Positions 58,361 through 64,000 of a stretch of 64,000 nt of DNA are shown here, in pieces. Each line of letters opens with the position of its first letter. The first letter of the stretch is position 1. The position numbers and the translations under genes were made by a program. The DNA is taken from contig MKJX01000055.1 in NCBI GenBank assembly GCA_001942415.1, positions 1-64,000 of the forward strand, in the 5' to 3' direction. This stretch comes from Pseudonocardia sp. CNS-139. GTDB lineage: Bacteria; Actinomycetota; Actinomycetes; Mycobacteriales; Pseudonocardiaceae. The notes below the pieces were generated by a model. The model saw only the letters and a program-made list of their open reading frames with translations, was not told the origin of the DNA and did no database searches.

Positions 58361-58659
58361 TCAGGCGCCGAGGTCCACGTCGGTGGCGTGCTCGACGCGC
58401 GGGGCGCCCGCGAAGTAGGGGGAGATCAGCTCGCGCCAGCGCGCGTAGTTCTCCGACTCCCGGAACCCGACGGTGTGCGCCTCGACGGTGTCCCACTCGA
58501 TGAGCAGCACGAACCGGCTCGGCGACTCGATGCCGCGGGTGAGCCGCACGCTGCGGAAACCCGGTGTCGCGGAGACGAACGGCACGGCCTTGCGGACGGC
58601 GGCGGCGAAGTCCTCCTCTTTCCCGGGGACCACGCGAAGTCGGCGATCTCGAGCACCAT
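58361..58659 (-). CDS. antibiotic biosynthesis monooxygenase (ABM) domain protein (one apparent frameshift)
   Basis: ATG 58659 gives VLEIADFA; one G is missing near 58622, and the restored frame reads VVPGKEEDFAAAVRKAVPFV, SATPGFRSVRLTRGIESPSR and VLLIEWDTVEAHTVGFRESE. It ends 58361 after WRELISPYFAGAPRVEHATD. About 99 residues, a single ABM ferredoxin-like domain. Its start is 51 bases from the divergent cupin gene. Substrate is unknown. It is the second ABM protein in the window and differs from that at 16085. Confidence 0.82.
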
Positions 58660-58710
58660 GCGGGCATCCTCGCACGCATGGGATCCGGCCCGCCGGGGCA
58701 CAGGTCAGAC

Positions 58711-59100
58711 ATGGAGCACTTCACGATCGCGACAGTTGCCGAGCAGAGCGCCGACTTCCGCCGTGTGCTGTGGACCGGGAAGAACACCCAGCTCGTGATC
58801 ATGACCATTCCGCCGGGCGGCGAGATCGGCGAGGAGGTCCACGACGGGATCGACCAGATCCTGACGTTCGTCAGCGGCACGGCGGAGGCCCGCGTCGGCG
58901 GGGAGAAGAAGCAGGTCGCGGACGGCGACCTGGTGGTCGTCCCGGCCGGGACGACGCACAACTTCGTCAACACCGGCCCGAACCCGCTCGTCCTGTACAC
59001 GGTGTACGGCCCGCCGGACCACGCCGCAGGCACCGTGCACCGCACGAAGGCCGAGGCCGACGCCGCCGAGGAGCGCGGCGAGGACGAGCCGCCGCGCTAG
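58711..59100 (+). CDS. cupin-domain protein
   Basis: An intact 129-residue single-domain cupin. EHFTIATVAEQSADFRRVLW precedes motif 1 PPGGEIGEEVHDGIDQILTF (Gly, Glu, His-like metal positions) and motif 2 DGDLVVVPAGTTHNFVNTGP. The tail is acidic (HRTKAEADAAEERGEDEPPR). Small cupins of this type may bind metal or sugars; no reaction can be assigned. Its TAG overlaps the stop of the convergent LigD-polymerase gene by two bases. Confidence 0.85.
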   Translation: MEHFTIATVAEQSADFRRVLWTGKNTQLVIMTIPPGGEIGEEVHDGIDQILTFVSGTAEARVGGEKKQVADGDLVVVPAGTTHNFVNTGPNPLVLYTVYGPPDHAAGTVHRTKAEADAAEERGEDEPPR

Positions 59101-60065
59101 TTCCTCGGGTCGGCCCGGGCGGCGCGGGCGCGGCGCTTGCCCTCGTGCATCGCGACCACCCGGGCGACGGGGATGGCGTGGCCCTCCTCCAGCAGGTCGG
59201 CCGGGAGGGTCTGCGGGGCGGGCATCGCGCCGTTCCACGGGTCGGCGTCGCCGAGCAGCCCGACCGCCGTGCGGACGGTGAAGTCGCGCGGCGTGACGCG
59301 GTCCAGGTCGTCCCAGCCGACCGGGAACGACACGGGCACCCCGGGCCGGGCCCGTGGGCTGTACGCGGCCACGACCGTGGCGCCGCCGGCCCGGGTGGAG
59401 TCGAGGAAGACCTTCCCGTGCCGGTCCTCCTTGATGTACGCCGTGGTCCCGACGTCCGGGTCGACGCGCTCGGCGCGGGCCGCGAGCGCCCGGGTGGCCG
59501 CGGCCGCGTCGACGACGTCCACCTGCTCGTCGAGCGGCACGAAGACGTGCAGGCCCTTGGCGCCGCTGGTCTTGACGACACCCGCGAGCCCGGTGTCGGC
59601 GAGCGCCTGCCGCACCAGCCCGGCCGCGCGCACGACGTGCCCGAAGTCGGCGCCTTCCGGCGGGTCGAGGTCCAGGATCAGGTGCGTCTGGTGCGGGCTG
59701 CCGGCCCGCATGAGTGCAGGGTGGTACTCGATCGCCCGCTGGTTGCCGAACCACAGCAGCGTGCGGCGGTCGTTGGCGAGCGCGTAGCGCACCTCGCGGT
59801 GCGACGCCTCCGCCCACACCGCGGTGGTCGCGACCCACTCCGGCGTGTACCTGGGCACGTTCTTCTGCATGAACGGGTCCTGCCCCGGCCGCACCCGGAT
59901 CACCGACAGCGGGCGGTCGCGCAGCCCCGGCAGCATCCGTTCGTGCACGGCGTCGAGGTAGTCGACGAGGTCGCGCTTGGTGGCGTCGGCGCCGTCGAAG
60001 AGCGGCTGGTCGAGGTTGGTCAGCTCGACCCCGGCCCGCTCCTCGACCGTTCCCCTGCGGCTCAC
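59097..60065 (-). CDS. LigD-type DNA polymerase/primase domain protein
   Basis: An intact 322-residue free-standing PolDom. GTG 60065 has AGGAG seven bases upstream. Key motifs: VELTNLDQPLFDGADATKRD, then MPGFMQ-like PFMQKNVPRYTPEWVATTAV, the metal site THLILDLDPPEGADFGHVVR, SGAKGLHVFVPLDEQVDVVD and ARPGVPVSFPVGWDDLDRVT. This archaeo-eukaryotic primase fold adds nucleotides during non-homologous end joining in bacteria. No ligase or phosphoesterase LigD domain, and no Ku gene, is present in the window. It ends the FKBP-phosphoesterase-polymerase operon. Confidence 0.92.
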   Translation of the reverse strand: MSRRGTVEERAGVELTNLDQPLFDGADATKRDLVDYLDAVHERMLPGLRDRPLSVIRVRPGQDPFMQKNVPRYTPEWVATTAVWAEASHREVRYALANDRRTLLWFGNQRAIEYHPALMRAGSPHQTHLILDLDPPEGADFGHVVRAAGLVRQALADTGLAGVVKTSGAKGLHVFVPLDEQVDVVDAAAATRALAARAERVDPDVGTTAYIKEDRHGKVFLDSTRAGGATVVAAYSPRARPGVPVSFPVGWDDLDRVTPRDFTVRTAVGLLGDADPWNGAMPAPQTLPADLLEEGHAIPVARVVAMHEGKRRARAARADPRN

Positions 60066-60078
60066 GGCACAGCTCCTC

Positions 60079-60590
60079 TCACCCGGGCGCCATGTGGTGC
60101 AGCTCGACCGGGCCGAGCGTCCCACCGCCGGCGTCGGCCGTCATCCAGGTGAACGTGGGCTGCCGGCGGCGGTCGGTGGGCGAGCCCGGGTTGAGCAGCC
60201 GCAGCACCCCGCCGTCCGGGCGGGTGGTCGCGGTGTCCCACGGGATGTGGCTGTGGCCGAAGACGAGCACGTCGGCGTCGGGGTACGCGCCCGCGCAGCG
60301 GCGTTCCCGGCCGGCCGCCGCGCCGGTCTCGTGCACCACCGCGAACCGGACGCCGCCCAGCTCGGCCCTGGCCACCTCGGGCAGCCGGGCGCGCAGCGCG
60401 GGGCCGTCGTTGTTGCCGTACACGCCGACGAGCCGGCGGGCGCGGCCCGCCAGCGCGTCGAGCAGGTCCGCCGACACCCAGTCGCCCGCGTGCACCACGC
60501 GTCCGCGGCGTCGACGGCCGCCCACACCGGTGCGGGCAGGTCCTTCGCCCGCACCGGGACGTGGGTGTCGGAGATCAGCAGCAGCCGCAC
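60079..60590 (-). CDS. YfcE/MJ0936-type metallophosphoesterase (one apparent frameshift)
   Basis: ATG 60590 begins LLLISDTHVPVRAKDLPAPV with the metal-binding D-x-H. One G is missing near 60505; the frame continues VVHAGDWVSADLLDALAGRA, GVYGNNDGPALRARLPEVAR and VLVFGHSHIPWDTATTRPDG. The GD, GNND and GHSH motifs complete the dimetal site. About 170 residues. It is likely a small phosphodiesterase of unassigned substrate. It starts 4 bases after the FKBP gene and ends 13 bases before the LigD-polymerase gene, in one operon. Confidence 0.9.
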
Positions 60591-60594
60591 TCCC

Positions 60595-60969
60595 TCAGTT
60601 CACACCGACCAGGTCGACGACGAAGATCAGCGTCTCGCCCGGCTTGATGGCGCCGCCGGCGCCGCGGTCGCCGTAGCCCAGGTGCGGCGGGATGACGAGC
60701 CGGCGGCGGCCGCCGACCTTCATGCCCGCGACACCCTGGTCCCAGCCCGCGATGACGCGGCCGGCGCCGAGCGGGAAGCGGAACGTGGATCCGCGGTTCC
60801 ACGACGCGTCGAACTCCTCGCCGGTGGAGTGCGCGACCCCGACGTAGTGCACGTCGACCATCTGGCCGGGCGTCGCCTCGGCACCGGATCCGGGCGTGAT
60901 GTCCTCGATGACGAGATCGGACGGCGCAGGGCCGTCGACGGGCTCGACCTCGGGTCGTTCAAGTGGCAC
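60595..60969 (-). CDS. FKBP-type peptidyl-prolyl isomerase
   Basis: An intact 124-residue protein. DLVIEDITPGSGAEATPGQM, HYVGVAHSTGEEFDASWNRG, then FPLGAGRVIAGWDQGVAGMK, GGRRRLVIPPHLGYGDRGAG and AIKPGETLIFVVDLVGVN reproduce a complete FKBP domain with the aromatic active-site residues (Tyr, Phe, Trp). No signal peptide, so cytosolic. It leads a three-gene operon with the phosphoesterase and LigD-like polymerase, divergent from the MFS gene. Confidence 0.94.
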   Translation of the reverse strand: MPLERPEVEPVDGPAPSDLVIEDITPGSGAEATPGQMVDVHYVGVAHSTGEEFDASWNRGSTFRFPLGAGRVIAGWDQGVAGMKVGGRRRLVIPPHLGYGDRGAGGAIKPGETLIFVVDLVGVN

Positions 60970-61034
60970 TTCTCATCCTCCTTGCAGTGGGGTGCCAGCG
61001 TGCCAGACGCCCACCCGGGAGGTAGACATGGCGG

Positions 61035-62525
61035 GTGAGCAGCACGGACGCGCGAACGGAGACCTACGTCCCGGATCCGAACCGGTGGCGGGCGCTGTGG
61101 GTCACCCTCGTCGCCGGGTTCATGAGCCTGCTCGACGTGAGCATCGTGTCGGTCGCGCTGCCCTCGATCCAGGAGAGCCTCGGCACCGGCCCCGCCGCCG
61201 TCCAGTGGGTCGTCTCCGGCTACGCGCTGACGTTCGGGCTCGCGCTCGTCCCGGCCGGGCGGCTCGGCGACGCGCTGGGCCGCCGCCGCATGTTCCTGGC
61301 CGCGCTCGCCGGTTTCGTGCTCTTCAGCGCGCTGGCCGGGGCCGCGCCCACCCCGGAGACGCTGGTCGTCGCGCGGCTCGCCCAGGGGTTCGCGGCCGGC
61401 GCGCTCGCGCCGCAGAACTCCGGGCTCATCCAGCAGCTCTTCCGCGACGCCGAGCGCGGCCGGGCGTTCGGGTTCTTCGGGGCCGTCGTGGGCATCTCGA
61501 CGGCCATCGGGCCCGTCGCCGGCGGGCTGATCCTGGCGCTGGCCGGCCAGCCGGACGGCTGGCGGTGGATCTTCTACGTGAACGTGCCCATCGGCGTGGT
61601 CGCGCTCGTGCTGGCGGCCCGGCTGATCCCGCGCCGCGCGGCCACCCGCGGGATCGGCAGCATCGACGTGGCCGGGGCGCTGCTGCTCGGCGGCGGCGTG
61701 CTCTGCGTGCTGCTGCCGCTGGCCGACGCCGACGCCGGCGGGCTGGCCAGCATGTGGTGGCTCTTCCCGGTCGGCGCCGCGCTGGTCGTGGCGTTCGTGC
61801 TGTGGGAGCGGCGGGTGGTGCGGCGCGACGGCGAGCCGCTGCTCGACCCGCGGCTGGTCACCGGCACCCCCGGCTACGCGACGGGCGCGGCCCTGGGCAC
61901 CGTCTACTTCCTCGGCTTCTCCGGCGTCTGGCTGGTGTTCGCGCTGTTCCTGCAGCTCGGGCTGGGGTACTCGCCGCTGCACTCGGGCCTGTCGGTCACG
62001 GCGTTCGCGCTCGGCTCGGCGGTGTCCGCGGTGGTCGGCGGGCGGCTCGTGGAGCGGTTCGGGCGCAGGCTCACCGTGATCGGCCTCGTCGGCGTGCTCG
62101 TCGGGCTGGCCGTGACGATCGTGGTGGTGCTGACGGTCCCGCCCGACGCGCTGACCTGGGCCATGGCCCCGTCGCTGCTGGTGGCCGGCATCGGCGGCGG
62201 GCTGGTGATCTCGCCGAACATCACGCTGACGCTGCGCGAGGTGCCGGTCCGGATGGCCGGCTCGGCGGGCGGGGCGCTGCAGACCGGGCAGCGGATCGGC
62301 GCGGCCGTCGGTACCGCGGCCCTGCCCGGCGTGTTCTACGTGGTGCTGGCCGGTGGGCGGAGCTACCCGGTGGCGGCCGCCGTCGCGCTGGGCGCGGCGA
62401 CCCTCTCGGTGGCAGCGGCTCTGGTGATCGCCGTGCTCGACGCCCGCAACGAGAAGCGCCGGGCGCACCGGACGTGCTCCGAGGAGGAGAAGCACAGCCA
62501 CGACCACGCCGCGCACGTCACCTGA
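61035..62525 (+). CDS. MFS transporter, DHA2 (EmrB/QacA) family
   Basis: An intact 496-residue protein with about 14 hydrophobic segments. TLVAGFMSLLDVSIVSVALP is the first helix with the conserved Asp. PAGRLGDALGRRRMFLAALA is the MFS loop 2-3 motif, and GFFGAVVGISTAIGPVAGGL is the antiporter motif C. A His/Glu-rich C-terminus (EEEKHSHDHAAH) could bind metal. It probably exports drugs or metabolites by proton exchange. GTG 61035 is the natural start. It is divergent from the FKBP operon, and the XRE regulator gene follows 62 bases later. Confidence 0.92.
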   Translation: MSSTDARTETYVPDPNRWRALWVTLVAGFMSLLDVSIVSVALPSIQESLGTGPAAVQWVVSGYALTFGLALVPAGRLGDALGRRRMFLAALAGFVLFSALAGAAPTPETLVVARLAQGFAAGALAPQNSGLIQQLFRDAERGRAFGFFGAVVGISTAIGPVAGGLILALAGQPDGWRWIFYVNVPIGVVALVLAARLIPRRAATRGIGSIDVAGALLLGGGVLCVLLPLADADAGGLASMWWLFPVGAALVVAFVLWERRVVRRDGEPLLDPRLVTGTPGYATGAALGTVYFLGFSGVWLVFALFLQLGLGYSPLHSGLSVTAFALGSAVSAVVGGRLVERFGRRLTVIGLVGVLVGLAVTIVVVLTVPPDALTWAMAPSLLVAGIGGGLVISPNITLTLREVPVRMAGSAGGALQTGQRIGAAVGTAALPGVFYVVLAGGRSYPVAAAVALGAATLSVAAALVIAVLDARNEKRRAHRTCSEEEKHSHDHAAHVT

Positions 62526-62587
62526 CGTTCCCGTCCGGTCCTCCTGCGTGGTCGCGGGGCGCGGCGCCGGGCCCGTACCGTGGACGC

Positions 62588-63807
62588 GTGGACGGGGACA
62601 CCAGCGCCATCGGCGCTCGCGTGAGGAAGGTCCGCAAGCGGCGCGGGCTGTCGTTGCAGCACGCCGCGGACCTGGCGGGGATCTCGAAGTCGTACCTGTC
62701 GATGCTGGAGAACGGTGAGCGGTCGTTCAGCCGCCGAGGGCTGATCGAGGATCTGGCCTACGCGCTGGGGTGCTCGCCGATCGACCTGACCGGGATGCCC
62801 GAGGTGGCGCCGGATCGACGGTCGTTGGCTGCGGCGTCGGCGATCCCGGCGTTGACGGTGGCCTTGCACGACTCGACGCTCGACGACGCGCCCGACGTCC
62901 CGACCCGTCCGCTGGCGCAGCTCGTGGAGCTGGCGGATATGGCGAACGCTGCGGCCGACCAGGTCCGTTACGACGGGATCGCGGGCAACCGGCTGGGTGA
63001 CCTGGTCGGCGAGCTGCACGTCTATGCAGCTCGTGGTGCCGGCGACGAGCGGCGTACGGCGCTGGCCGCCCTCGTGGTCGCGTGCAAGATGGCCCGGACG
63101 CTCGCCGGCACGATGGGTCACCACGAGCTGGCGCTGACGGCCGCCCGCCGAGGGTGGGATGCGGCCCGCCGGCTGGAGCGCGCCGACATGGCCGCGGTGA
63201 TGGCGGTCGGGCGGGCCATGACCCTCAACCGGATCGGTGCGCGGCGGCGGGCACTCACGACCGTCGTCGAGGCTCTGGCCGACGTGCCCGACACCGCCGG
63301 CCTGACGGCCAGGGACACAACTGCCGCCGAGGCGCGCGGCATGCTGCACCTCATCGCGGCTCATCTCACGCCCGCAACGGGGCTCTGACCGACGTGGAGA
63401 CCCATCTCGACGAGGCAGAGTCGCTCGCGGGGTTCACCGGCGAGAAGAACTTCATGCTGTGCCACTTCGGCCCGTCGAACGTGGCGGCCTGGAAGCTCGC
63501 CAACGCGGTGGAGACCGATCGCGGACCGGAGGCCGCCGAGCGGCTGGCTCCGGTGATCGACCTGTCGACGCTGGGTTCGGCGGACCGGGTCGCGGCGGTG
63601 CACTTCGACCTGGCCCGGGCGTACGCGCAGGCCGGTGGCGCGCGGGACACCGAGGCGTTGCGGCATGCGGACCTGGCGGACCGGGCGGCGCCGGTGCGGG
63701 TCCGACAGGATCCGTTGACGCGGGAGCTGATCGAGGCGTTGGACCGGCGGGCGAAGCGGCGGCTGTGGGAGCTGGACTCGTTGCGTCATCGCGTCGGCAT
63801 CGCCTGA
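62588..63807 (+). CDS. XRE-type helix-turn-helix regulator, tandem copy 1 (one apparent frameshift)
   Basis: GTG 62588 opens DGDTSAIGARVRKVRKRRGL, then SLQHAADLAGISKSYLSMLE and NGERSFSRRGLIEDLAYALG, a clear XRE domain (residues 9-65). The remaining 340 residues are helical and TPR-like (ADQVRYDGIAGNRLGDLVGE, HHELALTAARRGWDAARRLE). One base shift near 63368 joins the halves, and the end is VRQDPLTRELIEALDRRAKR to 63807. About 405 residues. CCCGTACCGTG lies just upstream, with TACCGT as a plausible -10 giving a nearly leaderless message. A second, incomplete copy follows at 63922. Confidence 0.85.
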
Positions 63808-63823
63808 CGTGTGCAACAACGGA

Positions 63824-63842
63824 GGTTCACCCGGGGTGAACC
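63824..63842. promoter_or_regulatory. perfect 19-bp dyad, candidate operator
   Basis: GGTTCACCC, one central base, then GGGTGAACC. The perfect symmetry with a single central base suits a dimeric DNA-binding protein better than a hairpin. It lies between the two XRE genes, 80 bases upstream of the second start, with no equivalent before the first copy. Confidence 0.5.
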
Positions 63843-63921
63843 CCTTCGGCCGCAGCGACTGGTGATCTCTGTGCTGGACGCGTGCCGCGACACGCGCCGT
63901 GGTGGCCCGTACCGTGGGGGT

Positions 63922-64000
63922 GTGGACGGGGCCACCAGCGTGATCGGCGCTCGCGTGAGGAAGGTCCGCAAGCGGCGCGGGCTGTCGTTGCAGCACGCCG
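63922..64000 (+). CDS. XRE-type helix-turn-helix regulator, tandem copy 2, cut by window end
   Basis: GTG 63922 starts DGATSVIGARVRKVRKRRGL followed by SLQHA, nearly identical to the first copy at 62588. The upstream CCCGTACCGTG block is also repeated. Two substitutions in the first seven residues (GDTSAI against GATSVI) show that it is a diverging paralogue and not an assembly duplicate. The gene continues past the window edge. Confidence 0.85.
   Translation, partial: MDGATSVIGARVRKVRKRRGLSLQHA

Overview
The window is chromosomal DNA of a very GC-rich actinomycete. Third codon positions are almost always G or C, starts are often GTG or TTG, and neighbouring genes often overlap as ATGA or GTGA. 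Gene content (copper amine oxidase, DprE2-like reductase, PdtaR, a CoaE-GrpB fusion, actinobacterial UvrB) fits Pseudonocardiales, perhaps Pseudonocardia; this is inference, since no rRNA marker is present. Two blocks recall the Mycobacterium tuberculosis gene order as I remember it: positions 1-6317 (Rv2695 to Rv2689c region: hydrolase, OB-fold, DUF3159, CeoC, CeoB, APC permease, RNA methyltransferase) and positions 26215-43938 (Rv1626 to Rv1633 region: pdtaR, rpsA, coaE, DUF402, uvrB). In the second block a branched-chain amino acid (liv) operon lies between pdtaR and rpsA, and polA is absent.

Layout. 1-6317: potassium uptake and RNA methylation block, with a small inverted-repeat element at 1450-1657. 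6381-9885: amine permease and copper amine oxidase. 10031-19788: Tex, an M29-like peptidase, a DEAD-box helicase, small redox and monooxygenase proteins, AroE, a MSMEG_0570-like protein and an SDR. 19904-23452: a NMT1/THI5-type ABC importer. 23552-26091: DUF309, an M19 dipeptidase, a HTH/LAGLIDADG protein and tRNA-Gln. 26215-32676: pdtaR and livJHMGF. 32649-43938: thioesterase, BtrH-like protein, methyltransferase, rpsA, lipoprotein, coaE, a sigma factor with a coupled membrane protein, DUF402 and uvrB. 44070-48042: GT87, MmcQ/YjbR, VOC, LysR and EamA. 48123-54682: a large TPR-CHAT protease gene divergent from a two-gene unit (small Cys-motif protein and membrane protein), then a TetR/membrane pair. 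54684-60969: a hydrolase-ABC ATPase fusion with its permease, then a LigD-polymerase, phosphoesterase and FKBP operon. 61035-64000: an MFS exporter and two tandem XRE-type regulators, the second cut by the window end.

The dominant oddity is a very high density of apparent single-base indels. About half of the genes, including essential rpsA, coaE and aroE, read as one protein only if one or more single bases are restored. Most are losses of one base from a GG or CC doublet. I treat them as sequence errors and annotate each such gene from its inferred start to its inferred stop, giving approximate shift points. Several intergenic gaps hold long palindromes (12519, 17789, 23461, 34622, 43948), two of them copies of the same repeat. 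No intergenic stretch exceeds 300 bases. I saw no CRISPR array, rRNA, prophage or complete insertion sequence.
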